The notes: generated by a model not told the origin, from the sequence alone. Shown: positions 15,876-24,099, counted from the first letter of the stretch. The stretch: DNA of 64,000 bases from UBA1794 sp050946375 (GCA_050946375.1 JBMNUT010000005.1:62001-126000); one strand, 5' to 3'. Numbers and translations are program-made.

Positions 15876-18566
15876 ATGTTGAAAAAAATAGCATCTTTCC
15901 GTCTTTTCCTGCTGCTGTGCGTATGTGCGAACAGCGGCTTTTTGTATGCCGACGGCCCGGTAAGCGACCATTTGGTGTCTTATTTCCAGCAGTTGATGGA
16001 GACGCCGCAGGAGAAAGTCTATCTGCATACCGACCGTACTTCCTACTCGGCCGGCGAGCACATCTGGTTCCGCGGCTATCTGGTGAATGCGGTTACGCAC
16101 AAGGTGGCGGACGCATACAGCAATTTCCTCATGGTGGAGCTGCTGAACCGCCAGGACTCCGTGATAGCGAGCAAGAAGGTGAAGGGACTTGAGCACTGCT
16201 TCTGGGGCGAACTGGCCCTCGACGCTTCGCTGCCGGCGGGCGACTATTACCTGCGTGCCTATACGAACTGGATGCGCAACGAAGACCCGGATTTCTTCTT
16301 CATGCGCCTCATCAAGGTGGGCAATGCCATCGACCGCGGCTTTACCACGCGGGTGACTTACAAAGAGGCAGGGCCGGGCAAAATCGTGGCCTCGCTGCAC
16401 ATCAAGAACCTGAGCGACCCTTCGTTTCATCCGTACAAGGTGGGCTACACCGCTTTCGAGGGGGATATCCGCCGTGCCGAGGGGACTTTTGAGACCGACG
16501 GCTCGGGGCGTGCCAAACTGAACTTGCCGTATAATGCGACGACTACCCGCCCGCAATACGTGAAGATATGGCTGGACGACGACCAATATGAGTATCATAC
16601 GACGCTTTTCCCGCACATCGAGTCGCAGGAGTATGCCGTCACTTTCTTCCCGGAGGGGGGCGATTTGCTGGCTGCCCCTAACCAGGTGGTTGCTTTCAAG
16701 GCACAAGCTGCCGACGGCTACAGCCTCCCCGTCGAAGGGGTGGTGAAGAACAGCCGCGGCGAGCAGGTGGCTACGCTCAAAACCCTCTGCGATGGCATGG
16801 GAGCCTTCAACCTCTCGGCCGAGGCGGGGGAGCATTATTATGCCGAAACGACCTCCGCCGCGGGTAAGTCGATGCGCTTCGACCTGCCCGAGGTGAAGCC
16901 GGAAGGCGTGAAAATCACTGCCAGCCGCATCCCGGCGGGCATTGCCTACTCGCTCGTCAAGGCGGGCGATGCGCCTTGGCCCGATACGCTTTATGTCGTG
17001 GCCCACGTGCGGGGTTTCCTGCGCTACATGCAGGTCGTGGGCGAAAGCCGCACGCAGGACGTGATTCCCGCGGCCTATCTTCCTGACGGCATTACGCACT
17101 TGCTGCTTTTGGACAAGAGCGGTCAGACGCTCAGCGAGCGCCTTGTCTTCGTCAAGCACGACGCCCAGCCCCGTCTGGGGGCCGCTACGGCCGAGCCGGC
17201 CTATGGCCCGCGGGAAATGGTGCGCATGACGCTCTCGCTGACCGATACGGCGGGCGTGCCGCTGCCTGCCGATCTCTCCGTGAGTGTTACCGACAAGGGG
17301 CTGTTTCCCGTAGACACGCTGGGCGAAACGGCGCAGTCTTCCATCTGGCTCACCTCCGATTTGAAGGGATTCGTGGAGAACCCCGGCCGTTACTTCCTGC
17401 CCTCCAACCGCAGGGCGCCGGTGGAGTTGAATCTTCTGATGCTGACTCACGGCTGGCGGCGCTTCGCTACGGACAATCTCATGCAGGCGCCCGACTCGAC
17501 GTTCCGCTACTTTGTGGAGCGGGGGCTCTCCTTTAGCGGACGGGTGCGGCCCATCGTGGGGCGTGCCGACGGCATCGGGGTCGTTGCCCTGGCGCCTTCC
17601 ATCAATCTGATGCTCTCGGCTACGAGCGACCGCACGGGCGCTTTCGTCATTCAGGGGCGCGATTTCCCGGACAGCACTACCTTTACGGTTCGTTCCCGAG
17701 GTCGGAACTCGTTGCCGGCTACCATCACCATGGACCCCGAGATGCCACTCCCGGGCGGAAACAGCAAGATTCCTTATCCCGACTTCAAGCTCTCCGATAC
17801 GATTTCCGAGGCGGCGCTGCGTGCCGCACGCGACCGTTACTTCGCAGAGGGCGGCGTGCCGATTACCAACCTGAAGCAGATTACGGTCAAAGCCAAGGAG
17901 GAAGAAGATCTTCCGACCTCTTCTCCTAATTATATATACTCCCACCTTGCCGACCGTCACTATGGGGAAAAATGGATGGAAGGCAAGGAGAGCATGACGG
18001 CGTGGGAAGCCATTTCCCAGATACCGACGGTCGTTGCTCCGGCCGACGGCTCGGCGGGGCTGTCTTTCCAGCGCACCGAAGGCCGCACGGCGGCGCTCAT
18101 TTTGAACGGAGTCGTCTACTACGAGCCGGAAGATTACGAGATGCTTAAGACGTATTCCGCTGCCGAAGTGAAGCGCGTGGACCTCATCCAGTACAACGTG
18201 GCGGCGCTGCAAATGCTCGGAACCAACTCGTCGGCGGGCGCAATCGTCGTGACGCTTAAGGAAAATGCCGTAGGCGGAGGCGACGAAAACAACAGTGTAG
18301 TCACCTTTACCCCCCGCGGTTACAATACTTCCGTGCAGTTTTACAGCCCGGTGTACCTCACCCCTGCGCAAAAAGAGAGCTCCGATCCGGACTTACGCAC
18401 TACGATTTACTGGAATCCGCAGGTCAAAGTCGATGCCAGCGGCGCGGCAGAGCTGGAATTCTTCACGGCCGACCGCAATGCACCCCTGCAAGTAGTGGTG
18501 GAAGGCATTACCGCCGAGGGCGAACCGCTCCACCTCTTGTATGAAATACCGGCCCGGAAACAATAA
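15876..18566 (+). CDS. secreted MG2-domain / TonB-plug-like protein
   Basis: 896 residues from the ATG at 15876, chosen because a signal peptide follows at once (LKKIASFRLFLLLCVC). An MG2/macroglobulin-like beta domain begins with KVYLHTDRTSYSAGEHIWFRG (split here for its key residues HTDR and GEHIWFRG). Near residues 640-790 there is a region like a TonB-receptor plug (AWEAISQIP, ILNGVVY, VKRVDLIQ, GAIVVTLK), and the end is a beta sandwich. Proteins of this build are common in Bacteroidetes and sit in the outer envelope; they lack a barrel and their role is unknown. The metY-like gene follows after 33 bases, so the two may be cotranscribed. Confidence 0.75.
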   Translation: MLKKIASFRLFLLLCVCANSGFLYADGPVSDHLVSYFQQLMETPQEKVYLHTDRTSYSAGEHIWFRGYLVNAVTHKVADAYSNFLMVELLNRQDSVIASKKVKGLEHCFWGELALDASLPAGDYYLRAYTNWMRNEDPDFFFMRLIKVGNAIDRGFTTRVTYKEAGPGKIVASLHIKNLSDPSFHPYKVGYTAFEGDIRRAEGTFETDGSGRAKLNLPYNATTTRPQYVKIWLDDDQYEYHTTLFPHIESQEYAVTFFPEGGDLLAAPNQVVAFKAQAADGYSLPVEGVVKNSRGEQVATLKTLCDGMGAFNLSAEAGEHYYAETTSAAGKSMRFDLPEVKPEGVKITASRIPAGIAYSLVKAGDAPWPDTLYVVAHVRGFLRYMQVVGESRTQDVIPAAYLPDGITHLLLLDKSGQTLSERLVFVKHDAQPRLGAATAEPAYGPREMVRMTLSLTDTAGVPLPADLSVSVTDKGLFPVDTLGETAQSSIWLTSDLKGFVENPGRYFLPSNRRAPVELNLLMLTHGWRRFATDNLMQAPDSTFRYFVERGLSFSGRVRPIVGRADGIGVVALAPSINLMLSATSDRTGAFVIQGRDFPDSTTFTVRSRGRNSLPATITMDPEMPLPGGNSKIPYPDFKLSDTISEAALRAARDRYFAEGGVPITNLKQITVKAKEEEDLPTSSPNYIYSHLADRHYGEKWMEGKESMTAWEAISQIPTVVAPADGSAGLSFQRTEGRTAALILNGVVYYEPEDYEMLKTYSAAEVKRVDLIQYNVAALQMLGTNSSAGAIVVTLKENAVGGGDENNSVVTFTPRGYNTSVQFYSPVYLTPAQKESSDPDLRTTIYWNPQVKVDASGAAELEFFTADRNAPLQVVVEGITAEGEPLHLLYEIPARKQ

Positions 18567-18599
18567 CAAACCTCATAACAACACATTAAAAGTAGCAAC

Positions 18600-19883
18600 A
18601 TGAAATCTGAAAAGTTGAACCTCGGCACGCTGTGCGTGCAGGACGGGTGGAAGCCCGGCAAGGGTGAACCGCGTGTTTTGCCCATCTATCAGAGCACGAC
18701 ATTCAAGTACGAAACCAGCGAGCAGATGGCCAAATTGTTCGATCTGGAAGAGTCTGGTTTCTTTTATACGCGTCTTCAGAATCCAACCAACGAGGCCGTT
18801 GCCAAAAAGATTGCCGATCTGGAAGGCGGCATAGGCGCCGTGCTCACTTCCTCGGGGCAGGCTGCCAATTTCTTTGCCTTGTTCAACATCTGCGAGGCAG
18901 GGGATCATTTCGTAAGTTCTTCCAATATTTACGGAGGGACCTTCAACCTTTTTGGCGTTACGCTCAAGAAAATGGGCATTGAGTGCACCTTTGTCGACAG
19001 CGATGCTACGGAAGAGGAAATAGCGGCAGCGTTCCGCCCCAATACCAAGGCGCTTTTCGGTGAGACCGTCTCCAATCCCGGCGGACAGGTGCTCGACATT
19101 GAGAAATTTGCGCGTGTGGCACACGCCCAGGGCGTGCCCCTTATTGTGGACAACACCTTCCCGACGCCCATCAACTGCCGCCCCTTCGAGTGGGGAGCCG
19201 ACATCGTAACGCACTCAACCACCAAGTATATGGACGGGCACGCTACCAGTGTGGGCGGAGCCATCGTAGACAGTGGCAATTTTGACTGGCAGGCACATGC
19301 CGAAAAGTTCCCCGGTTTGACCCGTCCCGATGCCTCTTATCACGGATTGGTCTATGCCGAGGCTTTCGGAAAGGCTGCCTATCTGACCAAAGCTACGGCC
19401 CAGCTGATGCGCGACCTGGGGGCAATTCCCTCGCCCTTCAACTGTTTCTTGCTGAACCTCGGCCTCGAGACGCTCCACGTGCGCATGCCGCGCCATTGCG
19501 CCAATGCACTTGCCGTGGCTTCCTGGCTGAAAGCGAACGAAAAGGTCGCATGGGTGAACTACGCGCCCCTCGAAGGTGACAAATACCACGAGCTCGCTGC
19601 CAAATACATGCCCAACGGCACGTGCGGAGTCATATCGTTCGGCCTGAAAGGCGGGCGCGAAGAGAGCATACACTTCATGGACCGTTTGAAATTCATCTCC
19701 ATCGTTACCCACGTGGCCGATGCGCGCACATGCGTATTGCACCCCGCAAGCCATACGCACCGCCAGCTCTCCGACGAACAGCTCTTGGAGGCCGGCGTGC
19801 GTCCCGACCTCATCCGCCTCTCGGTAGGCATCGAAGACGTGAGCGACATCATCGCCGATTTGGAACAGGCCCTGAAGGCTTAG
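18600..19883 (+). CDS. metY: O-acetylhomoserine sulfhydrylase (PLP-dependent)
   Basis: 427 residues, the usual length of the Cys/Met-metabolism PLP family. The PLP lysine is K209 in HSTTKYMDGH; SSGQAANFF and SNPGG hold cofactor-phosphate and substrate contacts, and VDNTF precedes the lysine. The enzyme makes homocysteine (or methionine) from O-acetylhomoserine and sulfide (or methanethiol) in the cytoplasm. The YCARLQNPTN-like region (YTRLQNPTN) and overall length favour OAH sulfhydrylase over cystathionine gamma-synthase, which is shorter. It follows the MG2/plug gene by 33 bases. I see no SAM riboswitch in that gap. Confidence 0.92.
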   Translation: MKSEKLNLGTLCVQDGWKPGKGEPRVLPIYQSTTFKYETSEQMAKLFDLEESGFFYTRLQNPTNEAVAKKIADLEGGIGAVLTSSGQAANFFALFNICEAGDHFVSSSNIYGGTFNLFGVTLKKMGIECTFVDSDATEEEIAAAFRPNTKALFGETVSNPGGQVLDIEKFARVAHAQGVPLIVDNTFPTPINCRPFEWGADIVTHSTTKYMDGHATSVGGAIVDSGNFDWQAHAEKFPGLTRPDASYHGLVYAEAFGKAAYLTKATAQLMRDLGAIPSPFNCFLLNLGLETLHVRMPRHCANALAVASWLKANEKVAWVNYAPLEGDKYHELAAKYMPNGTCGVISFGLKGGREESIHFMDRLKFISIVTHVADARTCVLHPASHTHRQLSDEQLLEAGVRPDLIRLSVGIEDVSDIIADLEQALKA

Positions 19884-19928
19884 GACGAAGAAGAGTGCAA
19901 GTGACTGTAAACGCTAAATAGAAAAGAA

Positions 19929-20249
19929 ATGCTGCTTACTACAACTTCCGTCGTCGAAGGGCGTCCCGTGGAGGAATACTACGGTATTGTTTCGGGCGAG
20001 ACGATTATCGGAGCCAATTTTGTGCGTGACCTTTTTGCTTCGGTACGCGATTTTTTCGGCGGCCGTTCGGGGTCTTACGAAGAAGTGTTGCGCAAGGCTA
20101 AGGATACGGCCTTGCAGGAAATGCAGGCACAGGCCGAGCGTATGGGAGCAAATGCCGTAATCGGCATCGATTTGGACTTCGAGACGGTCGGTGCCAACGG
20201 GAGCATGCTCATGGTTACGTGCAGCGGTACGGCTGTCCGCTTGCGCTGA
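19929..20249 (+). CDS. YbjQ/DUF74 family protein
   Basis: 106 residues, the family's normal size. Recognisable parts are the N-terminal TTTSVVEGRPVEEYYGIVSGE, here represented by its EGR and YGIV cores, the ARDFFGGRSGSYE-type segment, and the MGANAVIGIDLD strand, all typical of the pentameric YbjQ/UPF0145 fold. Function is not settled; heavy-metal binding has been proposed. It lies 45 bases after metY with no terminator between, and a terminator follows it, so the two probably share a transcript. Confidence 0.88.
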   Translation: MLLTTTSVVEGRPVEEYYGIVSGETIIGANFVRDLFASVRDFFGGRSGSYEEVLRKAKDTALQEMQAQAERMGANAVIGIDLDFETVGANGSMLMVTCSGTAVRLR

Positions 20250-20261
20250 TATTGTGAAAAG

Positions 20262-20301
20262 GAGGGACCCGGCCGGATTGACCAGTCGGGTCTCTTTTTT
20301 T
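20262..20301 (+). terminator. rho-independent terminator
   Basis: GGGACCCG pairs with CGGGTCTC (with one G-U pair), followed by seven T. It closes the metY/ybjQ-like unit and sits next to the convergent DUF2752 gene. Confidence 0.75.
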
Positions 20302-20319
20302 GTGTGCATGGGAACGTGT

Positions 20320-20682
20320 TCAGAAGCCGCCCATGTTGCGCCCTATCCACCACAGGAGGACGAGTGCGAGGTATAGGTAAATGTATAGAGGCTTATTCAC
20401 CTTTCGGTAGAAGTCTGGTGCCGATTCCTTGCGTGCCTCGGCACAGAGGAGCACGGCCAGCAGCGGGAGCGAAGCTACCATGAGGGCATTTTGCCGCACC
20501 GCCCCGCCGAAGTCGCCGTGGAGCAGGCAGTGGACGGCCCGTTGCGAGCCGCAACCGGGACAGGCCCATCCCGTCAGCAGGCGAAACGGGCAACGCGGAA
20601 AGAAGCCCGATGCGGCAGGGTCGAAGCAAAAGTAGACCGCGGCGGCCAAAAGCAGGGCCGCCGTCAGCAGGAGGGCCTTCAT
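20320..20682 (-). CDS. DUF2752 membrane protein
   Basis: 120 residues with an N-terminal helix, the DUF2752 hallmark CPGCGSQRAVHCLLHGDF (about 41-58) and two further hydrophobic helices. Small inner-membrane protein; the Cys pair could bind a metal or form a disulfide. Its ATG overlaps the stop of the upstream CD225 gene by one base (TGATG), so it is translationally coupled. Last gene of a three-gene membrane-protein operon. Function unknown. Confidence 0.88.
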   Translation of the reverse strand: MKALLLTAALLLAAAVYFCFDPAASGFFPRCPFRLLTGWACPGCGSQRAVHCLLHGDFGGAVRQNALMVASLPLLAVLLCAEARKESAPDFYRKVNKPLYIYLYLALVLLWWIGRNMGGF

Positions 20683-20945
20683 CAGTCAAGATAACCCCTT
20701 GTCCCGGCGTAGAGGATGAAGGCGAGATAGAGCACAATGCACACCAGTCCGATGAAGAAGCCGAGCTTCGTCCATTTTCCGGCCTCGCGGCTTGCGCGTT
20801 CGGCCTCTTCGTATTTTTCAGCCTCATAAAGCGCGCTGATTTTGGAGGCATAGACAATGCCGACAATACCAAAGGGCAGGCAGCAGAAAATCGTTACGAG
20901 AATCGACTCGGCCAGCCAAGTCTTGGGGTAAGAAGGTTTTTCCAT
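20682..20945 (-). CDS. CD225/dispanin-like membrane protein
   Basis: 87 residues with two hydrophobic helices and the CD225 pattern: PKTWLAESILVTIFCCLPFG, then GIVGIVYASKISALY and a second helix with GKWTKLGFFIGL. The family includes animal IFITM proteins; bacterial members are small membrane proteins of unknown role, possibly affecting membrane shape. Paralogue of the next gene upstream and coupled to the DUF2752 gene downstream. Confidence 0.88.
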   Translation of the reverse strand: MEKPSYPKTWLAESILVTIFCCLPFGIVGIVYASKISALYEAEKYEEAERASREAGKWTKLGFFIGLVCIVLYLAFILYAGTRGYLD

Positions 20946-20979
20946 AATTCAGGTATTGTTAAAGGGATGGATTGAAAAG

Positions 20980-21342
20980 TCACAGGCTTTCGGCATAGCT
21001 GTCCCAGTTGACGAGGATTGCGGCGAGGAGCAATCCGGCCAAAACCACGGCGCAGACCAGTCCCCATTGCACCCAAAACCGTGCTTTGCGGGCGCGCAGT
21101 CGGGCTGCCTCGTAGCTGCCTGTGGAGAAAAGGTCGTCCACTTTGGCCGCATGGTAGAGCGCTACGAGGCCGAAGGGGAGGCAGATGTAAATCATCACGA
21201 GCGACTCCACGAGCCAAGTCTTGGGATACTCGGGCGGTGGCGCGGGCCGTTCTGTCGGCGAGCCTGCCTCCGGAGTCGGAAGCGGTGCGGGCGATGGCGC
21301 GGAAACCTGCGGGGTATTGTTTTTTTCGTCGGGGGTATTCAT
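20980..21342 (-). CDS. CD225/dispanin-like membrane protein with Pro-rich N-terminus
   Basis: 120 residues. The first ~45 residues are rich in Pro, Ala and Glu and probably lie in the cytoplasm. The CD225 core follows (YPKTWLVESLVMIYICLPFGLVALYHAAKVDDL) as two helices; only short parts are quoted because the motif is long: PKTWL and CLPFG are the key residues. First gene of the three-gene operon; 34 bases separate it from the shorter paralogue. Confidence 0.87.
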   Translation of the reverse strand: MNTPDEKNNTPQVSAPSPAPLPTPEAGSPTERPAPPPEYPKTWLVESLVMIYICLPFGLVALYHAAKVDDLFSTGSYEAARLRARKARFWVQWGLVCAVVLAGLLLAAILVNWDSYAESL

Positions 21343-21401
21343 GGCGAAAGGGGGTGTTGTTTATACAAGGCCGGAATGGGGTTCCGGAAAGAAGGTTTTC
21401 G

Positions 21402-21409
21402 CAAATATA
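21402..21409 (-). promoter_or_regulatory. -7 element (TATATTTG) of the CD225/DUF2752 operon
   Basis: Exact TAnnTTTG on the minus strand, 60 bases before the ATG at 21342. Confidence 0.55.
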
Positions 21410-21514
21410 AGGAAAGCCTTTGGGTTTAGGGACAGGGAGGCATCGTTTTTTCGCCGTGGGTGCGGCATTTTCCGCTTTCGGGACTTGCACTTGCGTTTCG
21501 AGGCGGCAGCCGGT

Positions 21515-21586
21515 CGGGAAAAAGCCGCAGTACTTTCTCCGAAAACATGCAGTGCTTTTCCCGAAAACATGCAGGACTTTTTCGAG
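21515..21586. repeat. 22-bp intergenic repeat array (about 3 units)
   Basis: Units GCAGTACTTTCTCCGAAAAC, ATGCAGTGCTTTTCCCGAAA and ACATGCAGGACTTTTTCGAG in tandem. Its right edge abuts a gene fragment belonging to the Rhs-locus families. Confidence 0.85.
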
Positions 21587-21619
21587 ACAGATTCCCTTCG
21601 TTGTCCAACACGAAGTAAA
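21587..21619 (-). pseudogene. 33-bp fragment of a ~300-aa immunity-family gene
   Basis: Bases 21587-21619 match 30226-30258, inside the gene at 29831-30700, with one mismatch in 33. Translated on the minus strand it reads FVLDNEGNL, where the intact gene has FALDNEGNL. The fragment is fused on its downstream side to the 22-bp repeat array and on its upstream side to the stop of the lipoprotein gene at 21620. It marks the worn edge of the locus. Confidence 0.7.
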
Positions 21620-22126
21620 TCACTCCTTTTTAGAATATGCTCCATACGGCGGGAACATGCGGGCATTCCGGATGGTGGCGTCGGGCGGGAAGGGTATTAT
21701 GGGATATTTTTCGTCCAATTGTTGCAGGTCGCGCCGCGTCAGGTCGTAGCGTTGCAAGACTTTATCTCCGGCCTTTATTTCATCCCAAGAGTACTTGTCT
21801 AAAGTGTCGGGGTGGAAGATATATACTCTCACTTGGTTGAAGTGATTCTTTTGCATGTATTCGTTAAATGTCCTGTTTAGGCCTTGCCATATCAGATCCC
21901 AATTATGCGCTTCTAATTGTTTCAAATCTTTCTTTGAGAAGCTAATCGTTGTATCGGAATCTTGACTTTTTGCTTTAAACATACTGTAGTAGTAAATTTC
22001 GTGGTAGGTGTTATTCCTTAGCGAAATGTCATAGAATACTTCACAAGCCGATACGGTGCAAAGGATTGCGATTAGGGCTATGGAGCATATCTTTATTCTG
22101 AATTTAATTCTTGAGCCTATTCCCAT
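21620..22126 (-). CDS. lipoprotein, Rhs-locus family (full length)
   Basis: 168 residues from the ATG at 22126, chosen because a lipoprotein signal follows (hydrophobic stretch ending TVSAC). The mature part has FSKKDLKQLEA, QVRVYIFHPDTL-like (VRVYIFHPDTLDKYSWDEI), KVLQRYDLTRRDLQQLD and the closing ARMFPPYGAYSK. The same order occurs in the lipoproteins at 25682 and 28580. Such lipoproteins ending in a PPY motif are frequent in Bacteroidales; no function is known to me. By position it is a candidate envelope immunity or accessory protein. Its start overlaps the upstream gene by 10 bases. Confidence 0.72.
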   Translation of the reverse strand: MGIGSRIKFRIKICSIALIAILCTVSACEVFYDISLRNNTYHEIYYYSMFKAKSQDSDTTISFSKKDLKQLEAHNWDLIWQGLNRTFNEYMQKNHFNQVRVYIFHPDTLDKYSWDEIKAGDKVLQRYDLTRRDLQQLDEKYPIIPFPPDATIRNARMFPPYGAYSKKE

Positions 22127-22509
22127 ATTTCGCCTAATATTAAATCTGCTACGGAGAGTCCGCGTATATGGGTTACATATTTGTGGAAATCGCGTTCTTT
22201 GCAATAGAAAGTATATAGGTTGGTGCCGCAAAAGGGGCAAAAATGGACGGCCAAGTTCATATCTTCGGGGTATTCCAATGAGGCTTCCATAAAGAAGCGG
22301 ACTGGGACATCCGAGTCTTTGATTGATTTGAATTCTCTTTTTCCATCAGATTTTGTGTAACTAATTATCGCTTTAACCGGTTTGCGGCATCGATAATATA
22401 CGATTTGAATCTCACTGCCTACCTTTAATCTCATGCTGCGTTCATATAAATATTGGAAATGCAGGCAGCAGTATTGAGTTTTCTTCTTCAGTAAAATCAT
22501 TGTCGGCAT
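22117..22509 (-). CDS. CPFCG zinc-knuckle protein, Rhs-locus family
   Basis: 130 residues, no signal peptide or membrane helix. A single CPFCGTNLYTFY knuckle lies at about 90-101, followed by RDFHKYVTHI. The 113-residue gene upstream has the same CPFCG-nn-LY-n-FY-nnnRD-nnn-YV-nnI layout, so they are paralogues. One CxxC per chain suggests either a half site completed by a partner or a structural cysteine pair. The gap to the upstream gene is 5 bases; downstream it overlaps the lipoprotein gene. Function unknown; candidate cytoplasmic immunity protein. Confidence 0.65.
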   Translation of the reverse strand: MPTMILLKKKTQYCCLHFQYLYERSMRLKVGSEIQIVYYRCRKPVKAIISYTKSDGKREFKSIKDSDVPVRFFMEASLEYPEDMNLAVHFCPFCGTNLYTFYCKERDFHKYVTHIRGLSVADLILGEIWE

Positions 22510-22514
22510 GTACT

Positions 22515-22856
22515 TTAAAAAGTTAACTCTTCAATCTCGTTCACATAGTCATTTATGTCGCGCCGATAAAAGTAGAACCAATAGAGGTCAGCGCCGCAGA
22601 AGGGACAATATTTCAGTTCTTTCAGCGTCCAATTGATTTTCAGCATATCATAGCGTATATAGGGCGGCTCTACCGGATATTGCATGACAAAACAATACGC
22701 GGCTCGTTTTTCCCACCATTTCTTCCCTGCTATCTTGTTAAGTTCGCTTTTGCGCATCTCGTATAAAGTTTGGCTCTTTATCACTCGAATGCTATAGCAG
22801 TTGCGTGGATTCGATACTTGTTGTTTAAATTGGTCGTAGCAGTATTTTCGTTTCAT
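22515..22856 (-). CDS. CPFCG zinc-knuckle protein, Rhs-locus family
   Basis: 113 residues; starts MKRKYC, and the DNA around this start resembles the start of the secreted protein at 38777 (also MKRK). The C-terminal CPFCGADLYWFY motif is shared with the 130-residue neighbour. Likely cytoplasmic. It is the first gene behind a second copy of the pre-rhs leader, followed after 5 bases by its paralogue and then by a lipoprotein gene, a three-gene unit. I do not recognise the family. Confidence 0.65.
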   Translation of the reverse strand: MKRKYCYDQFKQQVSNPRNCYSIRVIKSQTLYEMRKSELNKIAGKKWWEKRAAYCFVMQYPVEPPYIRYDMLKINWTLKELKYCPFCGADLYWFYFYRRDINDYVNEIEELTF

Positions 22857-22912
22857 GACAGGATGGTAATAGGATCTTTTAGTAAGTTTGTGAAGAAGGT
22901 GGTTATATGATA

Positions 22913-22920
22913 CGAATATA
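22913..22920 (-). promoter_or_regulatory. -7-like element (TATATTCG) of the zinc-knuckle unit
   Basis: One mismatch to TAnnTTTG, at the position equivalent to the perfect TATATTTG at 38829-38836 in the rhs leader. Confidence 0.4.
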
Positions 22921-23175
22921 GGTGCTTTTTGTAGAATAGGGAACGAAAATGGATATTTTTTTTAATTTTCCCCCCAAAAGAGGTTTGCATTGGGGGCTGC
23001 CGGGATCGGAGAATGGGTGGTAATTTCAGGGACGAGAGGAAGTAAATTTTTAGTGGTGAGGAAATCTTTTTTCTATAAGAATAGAAAATCTTAAGGGTGG
23101 ATGTGTGGCGGGTACGGGAAGGCGGGGGAAAATGGTGGACGATGATGGGATAAGTTAAAAAGTACAGCGATTTGG

Positions 23176-23244
23176 CGAAGGAGTGCCGGGACTTTTTCAG
23201 AAAAGATGCAAGACTTTTTCGAAAAACATGCAAGACTTTTTCCA
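23176..23244. repeat. 22-bp intergenic repeat array (3 units)
   Basis: Units TGCCGGGACTTTTTCAGAAA, GATGCAAGACTTTTTCGAAA and CATGCAAGACTTTTTCC in tandem, inside the duplicated leader. Confidence 0.85.
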
Positions 23245-23330
23245 GGGCGTTGCGCGTCGCTTTTATGACCTGCGCAGCACGGCGCGGAAGAAGGCCTGCG
23301 GAGGTGTGGGCAACAGGGCAGGCTCTTTTT

Positions 23331-24080
23331 TCACCAATCCCCATCCATCGGAAAAGCCGCCTCGCCGGGCACTCTTGGATACAATAAATAAGACTCTCTG
23401 CGGTATTGGTGGAGCAAATAAATTCGGCCCGAGGTCGTCACACGAAAAAGGAAATGCTCCGGGATGCTTTCCATATAAAACAGACAAGCCGTGTCCGGCA
23501 GACGGAACTGGCCGACCACATACCGATAAGCCTCTTCCTCTATGCTATGGCGCGATAGGGAAGTGCGCAACTTTCGTCGTGACACTTTGTGGCTGTAGGG
23601 AGCGTAGTAATACTCCCACTCCGCCTTTCCCTTTTTTACGATATAGACACTGCTTATGCCATTCTCCGTCTTGTCCACCCCCGGCGTTGCATCGTCGTGG
23701 CGGAAATATTGGTCGGGCATCAGCAAGCGCCCTAAGGGAATACCCCGCTCCAGTAAGGCAAAGAAATTCTTCCGCTTCACATAAGGAGCCCGATACAACT
23801 CCTCGCTTCTCGAAAAATAATTGAAAAAGGTGTCCAACGCATTCGGCGCCACCGAATCAAACCGTTCCGGACCCGTTAAAGCCCGGTAGAGTATATAGAT
23901 ATCCACACTGTCCGGATTCACTTCCGGGATATCCCGGGCGAAAGCCTTCCTCGCGCTGTCCAGATCGGCCTGCCGGTCTTCCTCCGGTACGAAAAAGGCA
24001 CCTTGTTCCTGTCCCCTTATAGTAAAGGGGTACAAGATTCCTAAACAAATTACAAATATAAAGGTAAGGATCTTATTCAT
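23331..24080 (-). CDS. secreted ~250-aa protein, Rhs-locus family (copy M)
   Basis: 249 residues. Signal peptide MNKILTFIFVICLGILYPF, cleaved near RGQEQG. It is very close over its whole length to the protein at 30713-31462. Shared blocks are VAPNALDTFFNYF, YRAPYVKRKNFFALLE-n-GIPLGRLLMP and IPEHFLFRVTTSGRIYLLHQYR. The order SVD-n-Y ... NALDTF ... GIPL also occurs in the proteins at 24100, 24876 and 31483, so all five form one superfamily. Exported, probably periplasmic. Position in the array suggests immunity; no enzymatic motif is visible. Confidence 0.72.
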   Translation of the reverse strand: MNKILTFIFVICLGILYPFTIRGQEQGAFFVPEEDRQADLDSARKAFARDIPEVNPDSVDIYILYRALTGPERFDSVAPNALDTFFNYFSRSEELYRAPYVKRKNFFALLERGIPLGRLLMPDQYFRHDDATPGVDKTENGISSVYIVKKGKAEWEYYYAPYSHKVSRRKLRTSLSRHSIEEEAYRYVVGQFRLPDTACLFYMESIPEHFLFRVTTSGRIYLLHQYRRESYLLYPRVPGEAAFPMDGDW

Positions 24081-24099
24081 TCCGCCTCCTCCTTGCTTT

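Larger units (their letters stand above)
22857..23300 (-). repeat. second copy of the pre-rhs leader region
   Basis: Resembles 38778-39215 in order and sequence: the MKRK start, GTAAGTTTGTGAA, a minus-strand -7 box, an AT-rich stretch with CTTTTTGT, GCCGGGAT, a 22-bp repeat array, and finally GCGCAGCAC-n-GC-n-CGGAA, which at 39190 encodes the end (AVLRRL) of the ATP-grasp-like gene. It looks like a diverged duplicate of the block that precedes the rhs operon. No gene is seen in it. Confidence 0.65.

Noticed and set aside
15846..18371. 841-codon open frame on the minus strand
   Set aside because: Antisense to the MG2/plug gene; its His/Arg-rich composition is typical of a GC-rich antisense frame, with no motif or start signal.
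18567..18599. SAM riboswitch before metY
   Set aside because: The gap is only 33 bases, too short for a riboswitch.
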